Assembly: GCA_014332815.1 (NCBI GenBank)
Contig: JACSZT010000008.1
Span: 273,398-337,397 of the forward strand
Length of the DNA stretch: 64,000 nucleotides
Direction of reading: 5' to 3'
DNA from: Weissella confusa
Lineage (GTDB): Bacteria; Bacillota; Bacilli; Lactobacillales; Lactobacillaceae
The notes beneath the pieces are model-generated. The model searched no databases and was not told where the DNA came from. It saw nothing but the letters and a program-made list of their open reading frames with translations. How positions within the stretch are numbered: the first letter of the stretch is position 1; each line of letters starts with the position of its first letter. Made by a program: the position numbers and the translations under genes. Of this stretch, positions 8,651 to 19,121 are shown piece by piece.

Positions 8651-9418
8651 ATGCGAATTGAAATTGTAGACACAAAGCAAGATGTCACAAACGAGACATC
8701 AAAGATTCTATTGAACAAGATTTACGATCGTAAGGTACAAAACATTGCCTTGACGGCTGGCACAAGCCCTGTTGCTTCATACGAGCAATGCTTGGAAAAG
8801 TTCACGGAGCGTATCCACGACCCTAACATGCCAAAGTTGCACATGTGGAACTTCGATGAAGTCCCACAAGCTGGTTCTGAAGAAGGTACAACGACGTCAA
8901 CGTTGCGTAAGTACTTCTTGAACCCTGCTGAAATGCCCGCTTACCTTTACCACCGTTTGGACTTGTCAAACTGGGATACATTGGACGAGCGTTTGGCCGA
9001 AGCAAACGGTTTGGACTTTATGTTGCTTGGAATTGGTTCAGATGGTCGTTACGCTGGTAACTTGCCAGGTGTCACGAAGTTTGAAGACGGTACGCGTTAC
9101 ATCCCTTCTGAAGCTAACGACCAAGTATACGCTGCATTGGTTCACACGGTTGGTTCAGAAGACAAGGTGCCTGAGGGATACGTTGCCATGGGTCCTAAGA
9201 CAATTATGAGTGCTAAGGAAATCTTGATGATTGCTTTCGGTAAGAAGAAGGCACAAATCGTTAAGGAAGCTTTCTTTGGCCCAATCAGTGAAGATGTACC
9301 TGCTTCAATCTTGCAAGCCCACCCTAACTTCACGTTGTTGTTGGATCGTGAAGCTGCGGCAGAAATCTTGCCACAACCAGCAGTTGCGCCTGCAGAAGCT
9401 GAAACTATCACACTTTAA
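8651..9418 (+). CDS. NagB/Pgl-fold sugar-phosphate isomerase-like protein with His-to-Arg change
   Basis: 255 aa. The glucosamine-6-phosphate deaminase/6-phosphogluconolactonase fold is shown by NIALTAGTSP (phosphate loop), NFDEVP (the catalytic Asp region), LLGIGSDG and FFGPISEDVPASILQAHPN. In the family's GxGxDGH motif the His is Arg133 here, and the following NEP of true NagB is NLPG. A paralogue at 15414-16136 keeps the His. In heterofermentative species, lactonase activity in the phosphoketolase route is plausible for this subfamily, but the His loss casts doubt on catalysis. Single gene with its own terminator. Confidence 0.8.
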   Translation: MRIEIVDTKQDVTNETSKILLNKIYDRKVQNIALTAGTSPVASYEQCLEKFTERIHDPNMPKLHMWNFDEVPQAGSEEGTTTSTLRKYFLNPAEMPAYLYHRLDLSNWDTLDERLAEANGLDFMLLGIGSDGRYAGNLPGVTKFEDGTRYIPSEANDQVYAALVHTVGSEDKVPEGYVAMGPKTIMSAKEILMIAFGKKKAQIVKEAFFGPISEDVPASILQAHPNFTLLLDREAAAEILPQPAVAPAEAETITL

Positions 9419-9433
9419 TAGTTTAATGAGAAC

Positions 9434-9472
9434 AAAAATAGCGGTTTGTCAGGCGACAACCGCTATTTTTTA
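9434..9472 (+). terminator. intrinsic terminator after the NagB-like gene
   Basis: AAAATAGCGGTTTGTC / GACAACCGCTATTTT stem (one bulge), loop AGGC, followed by T6. Confidence 0.85.
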
Positions 9473-9611
9473 TTGCACTATGAGAAAATACTTATTTATT
9501 ATTTGATTTCAGCTCATAATCGGCGTAGACTTGTTTCTATCGTTATGACGAATTGCGGAAACAATTTTTCGCTAGACAAAAATATAACCAGTAAGAGTGA
9601 GGTTTTTTCTG

Positions 9612-11081
9612 ATGCAACAGAAACGCGACACCTCCTTCTTCGGCCAACCTCGAGGCCTTATGACCTTGTTCTTCACCGAAATGTGGGAGCGATTTTCATA
9701 CTACGGCATGCGTGCCATTTTACTTTTCTACATGATTTATGCGGCCGACAAAGGCGGTTTGGGATTTAACGAAGCCACCGGTGCTGCTATCATGTCGATT
9801 TATGGGTCAATGGTTTACCTATCGGGAATTGTTGGTGGTTATCTATCTGACCGTGTCCTTGGTCCATGGCGTACCGTTTTCTACGGTGGTGTCTTGATCA
9901 TGTTCGGTCACATTGCCTTGGCAATGCCATTGCATGAAATTGGGTTGTTTGGCTCAATTGCCTTGATTACACTCGGAACTGGACTCTTAAAGCCCAACGT
10001 GGCAACAATGGTCGGAAACTTGTATGACGCCAACGATGAACGTCGTGACGCCGGTTTCTCAATCTACGTCTTTGGTATCAACCTCGGTGCCTTTATCGCA
10101 CCGTTGCTAGTTGGTTGGTTCCAAGTGCACGTTAACTTCCACGTTGCCTTCTCGTTAGCCGCTATCGGAATGTTCTTCGGTTTGGTGCAATATTCATTGG
10201 ATGGTCGTAAGCACCTTAAGGATGTCTCACACCAAGCACCATCCCCATTACAACCTAATGAAATCGCCCCATTGATGTGGAAGTTAGCCGGAATCGTTAT
10301 CGCATTCATTGCCATTATCGGCATTATGGCTGGTACGCACAGTTTGTCAATTAACAGTGTGATTAACTTGTTGACGTTCGTCGCCATCCTTGTGCCAGTG
10401 ATTTACTTTGTTGTCATGTTGACCTCAAAGAAGACCACTAAGACAGAACGTAAGCGTGTTTGGGCCTACATTCCCTTGTTCATTGCGGCAATGCTGTTCT
10501 GGTCAATTGAGGAACAGGGCTCAGTTGTCTTGGCCTTGTTCGCTTCAAATCAAACGGCGCTACACGGTATGCCAGCTTCATGGTTCCAATCATTGAATCC
10601 ATTGTTCATCATGTTGTTCACGCCATTCTTCGTTTGGCTTTGGTCAAAGAAATTGCGCGATAAGCAACCCTCAACTGGCGTAAAGTTCTCACTTGGTTTG
10701 GCATTTGCTGGTTTGTCATTCGTTTGGATGGCCGTGCCAGGCATGATGTTTGGTGTTAATCACCAATTCAATCCATTGTGGCTAGTTGCTTCATGGGCAT
10801 TGGTTGAAGTTGGTGAGATGTTGATTTCACCAGTCGGTTTGTCAGCATCTGCTAAGATGGCCCCCGTTGCCTTCCAAGCGCAAATGTTGACGGTCTGGAA
10901 CTTGTCTGACGCAACGGCACAAGCAGCTAACGCACAATTGGTACAACTTTACTCAAAGTCTACTGAAATCAATTACTTCTTGATTATCGGTATTATCACG
11001 ATTGTTGCTGGATTACTCTTGTGGTTCGCAACCAAGAATATTAAAGCCTTGAGCGAAGGTTTGACAGAAACTGCTGAATAA
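9612..11081 (+). CDS. dtpT: POT/PTR family proton-dependent di/tripeptide transporter (DtpT-like)
   Basis: 489 aa from the ATG at 9612, which has GTGAGG nine bases upstream; an in-frame GTG at 9597 is the alternative. About fourteen membrane helices. Hallmarks of POT transporters are visible: FFTEMWERFSYYGMRAIL (the ExxER-type proton-coupling region in helix 1), GGYLSDRVLGPWRTVFYGG and LITLGTGLLKPNVATMVG. It imports small peptides with protons, important for amino-acid-auxotrophic lactic acid bacteria. Monocistronic with terminator. Confidence 0.93.
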   Translation: MQQKRDTSFFGQPRGLMTLFFTEMWERFSYYGMRAILLFYMIYAADKGGLGFNEATGAAIMSIYGSMVYLSGIVGGYLSDRVLGPWRTVFYGGVLIMFGHIALAMPLHEIGLFGSIALITLGTGLLKPNVATMVGNLYDANDERRDAGFSIYVFGINLGAFIAPLLVGWFQVHVNFHVAFSLAAIGMFFGLVQYSLDGRKHLKDVSHQAPSPLQPNEIAPLMWKLAGIVIAFIAIIGIMAGTHSLSINSVINLLTFVAILVPVIYFVVMLTSKKTTKTERKRVWAYIPLFIAAMLFWSIEEQGSVVLALFASNQTALHGMPASWFQSLNPLFIMLFTPFFVWLWSKKLRDKQPSTGVKFSLGLAFAGLSFVWMAVPGMMFGVNHQFNPLWLVASWALVEVGEMLISPVGLSASAKMAPVAFQAQMLTVWNLSDATAQAANAQLVQLYSKSTEINYFLIIGIITIVAGLLLWFATKNIKALSEGLTETAE

Positions 11082-11086
11082 CAAAT

Positions 11087-11125
11087 GAAGCCTCGCATCT
11101 TAGTTGATGTGAGGCTTTTACTTTG
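11087..11125 (+). terminator. intrinsic terminator after dtpT
   Basis: GCCTCGCATC / GATGTGAGGC stem with a 6-base loop, then TTTTACTTT. Confidence 0.8.
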
Positions 11126-11167
11126 GCTGGGGATGGTTTAAAATTTTAAGTCTTAAGGAGAGTTTTC

Positions 11168-11764
11168 ATGCTTATTTCTGATACCACAATTAGTTTGGAT
11201 GATGTTACACCAAACAATACCTACCGTAACGTTCACTTCACCTACTCTAGTCGTGCCATTAACATACAGGATGTCACATTTGAACGTGTGACGTTCGACC
11301 AAGATGACTTCTCAGATAGCACTTGGTCAGATGTCGTATTTGATCACGTTGATTTATCAAATACTGATTTCGCCAGCGCCATTTTCTATCGCACTAGCTT
11401 TAATAACACCCAGCTAACTGGGGTTAACTTCTCAGGTCTGCAAAGTGAGTGGCGCGATACCGAAATCAACAACTCATTGGCTGATTTCATCAACGTCAGC
11501 GGGACGACCTTCCAAAACGTCGTGTTCAATAGCACACGTGTTCGTGATAGTTTCTTCCACGGCATTCGCATTAAAAAATCACTTCGTTTTGTCGAAAGTG
11601 ACCTTGATAACAGTGATTTTGCTGGTAGTAAGCTGGCAAACCTTGATGTATCAAATGCAAATTTTGAAACCTTATTATTTGATCCAGCCCTAGCTGCTGG
11701 TATGACAATTAATACGTATCAATCCGCCTTGCTTATTCAGAGCCTGGGCATCAACATACACTAA
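11168..11764 (+). CDS. pentapeptide repeat protein
   Basis: 198 aa built largely of A(D/N)LXX-type pentapeptides, for example VTFERVTFDQDDFSDSTW, VDLSNTDFAS and SDLDNSDFAGSKLANLD, which fold into a right-handed beta-helix. Some family members (Qnr, MfpA) mimic DNA and protect gyrase from quinolones, and lactic acid bacteria carry homologues of this size; a gyrase role here is only a possibility. Single gene with RBS AAGGAG. Confidence 0.88.
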   Translation: MLISDTTISLDDVTPNNTYRNVHFTYSSRAINIQDVTFERVTFDQDDFSDSTWSDVVFDHVDLSNTDFASAIFYRTSFNNTQLTGVNFSGLQSEWRDTEINNSLADFINVSGTTFQNVVFNSTRVRDSFFHGIRIKKSLRFVESDLDNSDFAGSKLANLDVSNANFETLLFDPALAAGMTINTYQSALLIQSLGINIH

Positions 11765-11797
11765 AAAGGGATCGAATATACATTCGATCCCTTTTTA
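11762..11797. terminator. bidirectional terminator
   Basis: AAAAAGGGATCGAAT / ATTCGATCCCTTTTT perfect stem with ATAC loop between the convergent pentapeptide and lactate oxidase genes. Confidence 0.88.
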
Positions 11798-11833
11798 AAT
11801 GCATTATTATCCCTGACAATTCTTAGTTACAAA

Positions 11834-12940
11834 CTAAAATTTCGCTTCAATAATTTTTGCGTGCTTCAATTCGGCCACTGTGTGGGAACCCGTAAGCTGC
11901 ATGACAATTTTCAACTCCTCCGCCAAGTGTTCAAATGCTGACTGAACTCCTGCAGCCCCGCCAAGATTGAGCGCCCATAGCATTGGTCGTCCCAACGCTA
12001 CGACATCTGCACCAAGCGCAATTGCTTTTGCAATGTCCTCACCCCAACGAATGCCTGAATCAAAGATGATCGGCACACGATGATTAACGGCTTTCGCAAT
12101 GTCAGCAAGGACGTCAATCGAAGCCGGTGCACCGTTCAGTTCACGCCCACCGTGATTTGACACCCAAATGCCATCTGCACCACCAGCAATGGCTGCCAAT
12201 GCATCTTCTGGATCTTGAATTCCCTTTACAATCACTGGCAAACCGCTTGCCATATCTTTAATCTTCGTAATATCAGACAACGCTAAGTCTTGCTTGGCGC
12301 GTGCGTATATTTCAGCGATGCTAAGGCCCTCACCTGTACCAGCCGCATTAGAAAAGGCCGCTAAATTATCCATTGGCAACGGAAATTCGAAGTTATTAAT
12401 AATATCGGCTTCTCGATAACCACCTAACGTCGAGTCCGCCGTTAAAATAATGGCCTTATACCCCGTTTCAACTGCTTGATTAATCAAAAATTGATTAAAC
12501 TCATCATCACGCGACATATACAGTTGGAAGAACTTTGGCGTTTCCGGTGACGCCTCGGCAACGGCTGCAACACTGGCATTCCCATAGGTCGACGCGCTGA
12601 AAATAGATTTTGCTGCCCCAACACCCTTTACAGTGACGCTTTCCCCACCTTCGTGCATCAATCCTTGGGCAGCAATTGGTGCTGCAATAATCGGCATCCC
12701 AAGCGGAATGTCAAAGAGCGTTGTCGTCATATCAGGCTCCGCAATGTTTTGAAGCATTCGCGGAATCAATTGATAATGACGAAATGCCGTTTCGTTATCC
12801 TGGAGCACCTGCTCATCCGATGATCCACCATCAACATAACCAAATGCCCCTGACTCCGTTCGTGACTCGACTAAAGTCCGCAAACGTGGCAAGTCAATGA
12901 TGTCTAACTTTTCTTCTGCTGTACTTGCGTTGTAAGTCAT
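11834..12940 (-). CDS. lox: FMN-dependent L-lactate oxidase (alpha-hydroxyacid oxidase family)
   Basis: 368 aa from ATG 12940 (AGGGGG six bases upstream; the longer frame to 12985 lacks an RBS). Family motifs in order: MPIIAAPIAAQGL (FMN region), FFQLYMSRDD, ILTADSTLGGYREAD, VIVKGIQ, WVSNHGGRELNG (active-site His and Arg) and VIFDSGIRWGEDIAKAIALGADVVALGRP. Ala within PIAAQG and the short loop match lactate oxidase rather than glycolate oxidase. It converts L-lactate and O2 to pyruvate and H2O2. A perfect cre site lies 91 bases upstream, so glucose probably represses it. Confidence 0.9.
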   Translation of the reverse strand: MTYNASTAEEKLDIIDLPRLRTLVESRTESGAFGYVDGGSSDEQVLQDNETAFRHYQLIPRMLQNIAEPDMTTTLFDIPLGMPIIAAPIAAQGLMHEGGESVTVKGVGAAKSIFSASTYGNASVAAVAEASPETPKFFQLYMSRDDEFNQFLINQAVETGYKAIILTADSTLGGYREADIINNFEFPLPMDNLAAFSNAAGTGEGLSIAEIYARAKQDLALSDITKIKDMASGLPVIVKGIQDPEDALAAIAGGADGIWVSNHGGRELNGAPASIDVLADIAKAVNHRVPIIFDSGIRWGEDIAKAIALGADVVALGRPMLWALNLGGAAGVQSAFEHLAEELKIVMQLTGSHTVAELKHAKIIEAKF

Positions 12941-13030
12941 TTTAATCCCCCTATTTGTAAAAACAACTTTGTTACTCGCTTCCATATAGTAAGTGTATAC
13001 CTAAGATTTAATTTGGCTGTCTTTATATTT

Positions 13031-13044
13031 TGAAAACGCTTACA
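13031..13044. promoter_or_regulatory. CcpA cre site upstream of lactate oxidase
   Basis: TGAAAACGCTTACA matches the cre consensus TGWAARCGYTWNCW at every position, in the region upstream of the lactate oxidase gene. Confidence 0.85.
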
Positions 13045-13093
13045 AAACAGTGGACCGATATTCCGGATTGTATGTCCTTGAATGGCTATACAA

Positions 13094-13129
13094 CAAAAAA
13101 GGATAGCCTGGCGACAACCAATCTATCCC
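13094..13129 (-). terminator. intrinsic terminator of the DHH phosphoesterase gene
   Basis: Minus strand: GGATAG...CTATCC outer stem with an inner GG/CC pairing, followed by TTTTTTG. It lies 11 bases after the stop. Confidence 0.75.
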
Positions 13130-13139
13130 TACAAACAGT

Positions 13140-14105
13140 TTATTTATTGCGCGCATTCTGAATGATTGTTGGCCAATCCATCACTAACTTCGCACCCGAT
13201 GCCTTAGCATGCCCACCACCATTAAAGTAGCCAGCAATGACTGAGACATCAACATCCTTATCCTTCGCAACACGGAATGACAACTTGCCGTTATTAATGA
13301 CCAAGCCGAAATCGACATCTGGTAAGTTAGTCAACGCATTCCCGATTTCTGACATCTGGCTAGATGCTGTTGTATAAGCATAGTGGTACGTCTTGTCAGG
13401 CAAAACCAAATCAGCAAATTCAGCCTTTTCTGCCTTCTTAGCAACGTAGTCTTGGTTAGACTTAATACGTTCGTACACCAGCGCCATAATCAAGTCTGAG
13501 AAGATCGTTGCTAACACGGCACTTGGCACATCAACTTCAGCAAATGTCTTATTCGTTGCTTCATCCATGAACGCACTGAAGCGGTCACGACCAATGAAAT
13601 TGAACACTTCATTGAAGACTTGCGCATGTTGACCAGTTTGTTGCTCATCAGCATAGCGCTCATCTTGCCAAGTCCACGTATCGTACAAGTTAGTCAACTT
13701 AACCAAGACTGGTAGGAATGGTAACTTTGCCAGTGCAGTTTGATTGTCATTAAACGCCAACTCAGTCGCAGAGGACGTACCAGTCTGATCCGTCACAAAT
13801 GTGGCATCAACAGTGGCCGATTCCCAAACGTCTTGATTAGAAACGTGGTGGTCATAAACTGTTGGCGTTAGGTTGGTTTGGTTATGGAACTTAGCCAACA
13901 TTTCGGCTGACGGCGTGTTGTCCAAGAAGATTGCTTGGGTATATTGATCATCCCCAGCCAAAACATCTTCCAACACGGCATCAATACCAGCAGCACCAGC
14001 ATCTGCATAACGAATATCCGATTCATTTGCCGTCGCATACTTAGCGACTAAGCCTGACATAACGCCATCTAGGTCAGTGTGTGTCACAATTAGCGTTTTT
14101 GACAT
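13140..14105 (-). CDS. DHH family phosphoesterase (DHH-DHHA1)
   Basis: 321 aa. N-terminal DHH domain with THTDLDGVMSG (metal-binding Asp pair), FLDNTPSAE and VYDHHVSNQD (the DHH motif); C-terminal DHHA1 domain with the glycine-rich GYFNGGGHAKASG. Relatives are oligoribonucleases, pAp phosphatases or cyclic-dinucleotide hydrolases; no PAS/GGDEF domains are present, so it is not GdpP. The exact substrate is not determinable. RBS AAAGGAAG; terminator downstream. Confidence 0.88.
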   Translation of the reverse strand: MSKTLIVTHTDLDGVMSGLVAKYATANESDIRYADAGAAGIDAVLEDVLAGDDQYTQAIFLDNTPSAEMLAKFHNQTNLTPTVYDHHVSNQDVWESATVDATFVTDQTGTSSATELAFNDNQTALAKLPFLPVLVKLTNLYDTWTWQDERYADEQQTGQHAQVFNEVFNFIGRDRFSAFMDEATNKTFAEVDVPSAVLATIFSDLIMALVYERIKSNQDYVAKKAEKAEFADLVLPDKTYHYAYTTASSQMSEIGNALTNLPDVDFGLVINNGKLSFRVAKDKDVDVSVIAGYFNGGGHAKASGAKLVMDWPTIIQNARNK

Positions 14106-14166
14106 GTTTATTACTTCCTTTGAACTGAATAATACTTATCTCCATCTTACGTTTTGTCGTGACTAA

Positions 14167-14718
14167 TCACAAGTCATGATGTCGGTCGTTCATTAGTGTC
14201 GTTAACTTCCGCATGGTATTCGCATTACGCACGGTTATTCTAGCAAACGCAGTCGTTGTACTAATCCGCAATAATCTGGTTTTATTACGAAGTTCTGCAC
14301 CAGTGCTCATGAAAATGAAACGTCTGTACAGCAACACGCGATTTTCAGGTCCAATGTAGGGTGCGAACTCATCCAAGTCTCGTTTCGCTTCTGCTTCCGA
14401 ACTGGCAATTATCAAATCATGCCGACCGTCATCTTTGATTCCCCACCAGTCTGGTGAATGACTCATCATATCGTTAATGTCGGCTACCGACAATCCGGAC
14501 AGGTGTATTTCAAAGCCCTCATGTGCTGATAATGCGATACCAAGGCTGGCAAAATCAACCATATCAGATTCAGCATCGGCAACAACATTACCAGCATTTC
14601 CGAACGTGATGACGTTATGAAACCCCTGTTGTACAAACCATTCACGCAACTCGCTCATTTTGACTTTACGTTTGCCACCGACATTTATCCCCCGGAGCAA
14701 AATCAGATATGTGTTCAT
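14167..14718 (-). CDS. DUF1697 domain-containing protein
   Basis: 183 aa. YLILLRGINVGGKRKVKMSELR at the start and the GFHNVITFGNAGNVV segment are the defining pattern of DUF1697 (alpha/beta proteins of unknown function, common in Firmicutes and Actinobacteria). Start is the ATG with GGAGGGG upstream. The C-terminus (ARITVRNANTMRKL) is also family-typical. It is 20 bases downstream of the acetyltransferase gene and is likely co-transcribed. Confidence 0.88.
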   Translation of the reverse strand: MNTYLILLRGINVGGKRKVKMSELREWFVQQGFHNVITFGNAGNVVADAESDMVDFASLGIALSAHEGFEIHLSGLSVADINDMMSHSPDWWGIKDDGRHDLIIASSEAEAKRDLDEFAPYIGPENRVLLYRRFIFMSTGAELRNKTRLLRISTTTAFARITVRNANTMRKLTTLMNDRHHDL

Positions 14719-14738
14719 TTACCCCTCCAGTACTAACA

Positions 14739-15305
14739 TTAGTCTTCTGACTTGAAATAATCAGTCGCTAAAATACTATAGACCTTACTGTCAACGTATC
14801 GACCATTTGGTAATAACTCATAATCACGCAGTGTTCCTTCATATTGCATGCCAGCCTTTTCCATTACGCGTCCCGAGCCAATATTTTCTGGTGCGTGGAA
14901 TGATTCAATGCGGTGCAACTCTAGTTGTTCGAACCCCACCGTGATCACCGTCCGTAGCGCCTCAGTCATAACCCCTTGTCCCCAATAAGCGTGATTCAAG
15001 GCGTACCCAATTTCAGCCGAATTGTTTTTCTCGGTTGGTCGGATATCAATGCTACCAATCATTTTGTTAGTTGCTTTTTCAACAATGACATACTTGCCCA
15101 GTGGATCAGCTAAATGAAATTTCTTTATGCTGATTTCTAAAGTGTGTGCGATTGATTCCGGCATCGGTACGTGAATCCACTTTAGCACCTCTGGATTATG
15201 AAACATTTCAAACATATCAGCGGCATCTTCTTCAGTCGCATGTCGATACAAAAAGCGCTCGCTCTCAAAGTTATCTAAGTCAGTTACTCTTTCAATTAAA
15301 GTCAT
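14739..15305 (-). CDS. GNAT family N-acetyltransferase (RimJ/RimL-like)
   Basis: 188 aa from the ATG at 15305, better spaced from GGGGG than the ATG at 15311. GNAT core: RHATEEDAADMFEMF, KMIGSIDIRP, ALNHAYWGQGVMTEALR (acetyl-CoA pyrophosphate loop, Q/GxxGxG/A type) and RVMEKAGMQYEGTLRD. This is the RimJ/RimL/SpeG-like branch that acetylates N-termini or small molecules. The acceptor is unknown. Confidence 0.88.
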   Translation of the reverse strand: MTLIERVTDLDNFESERFLYRHATEEDAADMFEMFHNPEVLKWIHVPMPESIAHTLEISIKKFHLADPLGKYVIVEKATNKMIGSIDIRPTEKNNSAEIGYALNHAYWGQGVMTEALRTVITVGFEQLELHRIESFHAPENIGSGRVMEKAGMQYEGTLRDYELLPNGRYVDSKVYSILATDYFKSED

Positions 15306-15363
15306 CCCCATTACCCCCGTAAAACCAAGTTTTAGTCAGTATACGAGCTTCAGTCGATAAAAA

Positions 15364-15411
15364 CAAATACAACCTCAATCGCCGCAAGAACAGCCACTGA
15401 GGTTGTATTTG
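15364..15411. terminator. terminator between the GNAT gene leader and the NagB-like gene
   Basis: Perfect 14-bp stem CAAATACAACCTCA / TGAGGTTGTATTTG with a 20-base loop; on the minus strand it is followed by a T-rich tract, three bases after the NagB-like stop. Confidence 0.75.
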
Positions 15412-15413
15412 TA

Positions 15414-16226
<813 letters not shown>

Positions 16227-16271
16227 CTATTGTTGATTTTGTGCGTCAAATGCGTATATGTCTTTTTTATC

Positions 16272-16300
16272 AAAAAAGACCGCGCCATTCAGCACGGTCT
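16272..16300 (-). terminator. intrinsic terminator downstream of the phospho-beta-glucosidase
   Basis: Minus strand: AGACCGTGC / GCGCGGTCT 9-bp stem with a TGAATG loop, followed by TTTTTT. It is about 100 bases after the stop, giving a long 3' UTR. Confidence 0.75.
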
Positions 16301-16304
16301 GTAA

Positions 16305-16392
16305 GATGCCCATCAATTAATTATTTGAGATTGTGATATTTTAATTTTAAGGTAGCGTTGGTCCTACAAGGATATAAGCGATGATGGGCATC
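16305..16392. repeat. 11-bp inverted repeat in the 3' UTR of the phospho-beta-glucosidase gene
   Basis: GATGCCCATCA (16305-16315) and its exact complement TGATGGGCATC (16382-16392), 66 bases apart, just before the terminator. The roughly 260-base gene-free stretch 16137-16398 holds otherwise only the terminator. Confidence 0.6.
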
Positions 16393-16398
16393 ATATTG

Positions 16399-17880
<1,482 letters not shown>

Positions 17881-17903
17881 TTATGTCGTTTCGATAACAA
17901 TAT

Positions 17904-17917
17904 TGTAAACGCTTTCT
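17904..17917. promoter_or_regulatory. CcpA cre site of the phospho-beta-glucosidase
   Basis: TGTAAACGCTTTCT matches the cre consensus. On the minus strand it overlaps TTTACA, a possible -35 element, 42 bases upstream of the ATG. Confidence 0.8.
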
Positions 17918-17978
17918 TCTGATGAGAAGCACCGATTTTTGACCTTAATTGACGTATTTTTATCGATGACATACTTCA

Positions 17979-18014
17979 CAAAAAAACATGATGACTCCAT
18001 CTGAATCACCATGT
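17979..18014 (-). terminator. intrinsic terminator of the SDR gene
   Basis: Minus strand: CATGgTGAtTC / GAgTCAtCATG imperfect stem followed by T7, right after the stop at 18023. Confidence 0.7.
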
Positions 18015-18022
18015 GGACAGTT

Positions 18023-18937
18023 CTATGCCAATATCGTTCTAACTCCGTCAGCAAATGAGGTCACTTTAAACGTTGGAAAGCGCTTCGTAAATTTGTCAGT
18101 TACAAATATGTTGTCGTATTGATAACGAACCAGTATTTCAAGTTGCTCAGCGCGAATATGATTTTCACGTGCTTCTTCGCGAAATACGTCTAATGAGATA
18201 ATGTCGTACGTTACCTCGTGCCCAACAACTTGTTCAGTTAAGGCAATCAAATCTTTATAGCTGATGCCTGGTTCAGTGGGCAAATGCCAAGTTTGCCCGT
18301 AAGCATCGGGCGTATTTCCTAACAATGCCAACGCACGACTTGCATCGGGCGTCCAAATAAACGTTCTTAAAACAGTGTCGTTTACAGGTACTTGTGGTGT
18401 TTGACCGGCTTTAATACGATCAAAAAGCATCCCGTTTGTAATCCCTTGCGTACGATCGGGTCCATAAAATTCTGGCGCACGTCCAATCACCGCTTGCAAA
18501 CCTTCATTGTCCATTGCAGCTAATAGTCGTGTTGCAATTTTTGATCGCACCACTGATTTGCGCCCCACTGGCACGAATGGACTTGCTTCCATTTGAGGTG
18601 TCGCATCTTTTCTGTACATATACGTATTATCAAAAAATGCTAACTTAGCATCAGCTTTAATTGTTGCTTGAATCACATTCTCAACAATTAGCGGAAATTG
18701 TTCTTCCCAAGTCGTTGCATCCATTGGTAATCCCACGGTGAAGTATACAACTTCGCTGCCGGCTATTGCCTCAAATGTTTGCGCTGGGTCCGTTAAGTCA
18801 GCGACCATCAACTCATCAGTGTCATGAATTTTCTGGGGATGCCGACCGACTAAGCGAATTTCCTTGGTGTAATGTTGATATAAATCTTTGGCAAGTACCG
18901 TCCCAATTTGGCCGTTACTTCCTAGTATTGTTTGCAT
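18023..18937 (-). CDS. NAD(P)-dependent epimerase/dehydratase-like oxidoreductase (extended or atypical SDR)
   Basis: 304 aa from ATG 18937 (AAGGTGG seven bases upstream; the GTG at 18949 falls in the RBS). N-terminal LGSNGQIGTVLA is the Gly-rich dinucleotide motif with Rossmann strand VGRHPQKI; an extended C-terminal substrate domain follows (TWHLPTEPGISYKDLIAL). The YxxxK Tyr/Lys pair is not clear (VPVGRKSVVRSK occupies the place), so it may belong to the atypical NmrA/YbjT-like group. Substrate unknown. Divergent from the esterase gene. Confidence 0.8.
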   Translation of the reverse strand: MQTILGSNGQIGTVLAKDLYQHYTKEIRLVGRHPQKIHDTDELMVADLTDPAQTFEAIAGSEVVYFTVGLPMDATTWEEQFPLIVENVIQATIKADAKLAFFDNTYMYRKDATPQMEASPFVPVGRKSVVRSKIATRLLAAMDNEGLQAVIGRAPEFYGPDRTQGITNGMLFDRIKAGQTPQVPVNDTVLRTFIWTPDASRALALLGNTPDAYGQTWHLPTEPGISYKDLIALTEQVVGHEVTYDIISLDVFREEARENHIRAEQLEILVRYQYDNIFVTDKFTKRFPTFKVTSFADGVRTILA

Positions 18938-19092
18938 GTTAATTGCCACCTTTCCCTATCCGCAATATATCATAGTCTGTGGTCTTTTAAGCTAGGTATC
19001 AAAAATTTTAATTTTTGCGTATAACTCACTTAATTTTTGCCGACCTTGTTGATAAACCTGGTTAATTAGCTTGAAAATTGTTACATTTCCTT

Positions 19093-19106
19093 TGAAAGCG
19101 GTTTCA
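19093..19106. promoter_or_regulatory. palindromic cre site at the esterase translation start
   Basis: TGAAAGCGGTTTCA is a 14-bp cre-like palindrome (central CG) that ends directly before the Shine-Dalgarno AAAGGAGG, so bound CcpA would block transcription as a roadblock rather than at the promoter. Confidence 0.7.
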
Positions 19107-19121
19107 AAAGGAGGTCTCACA

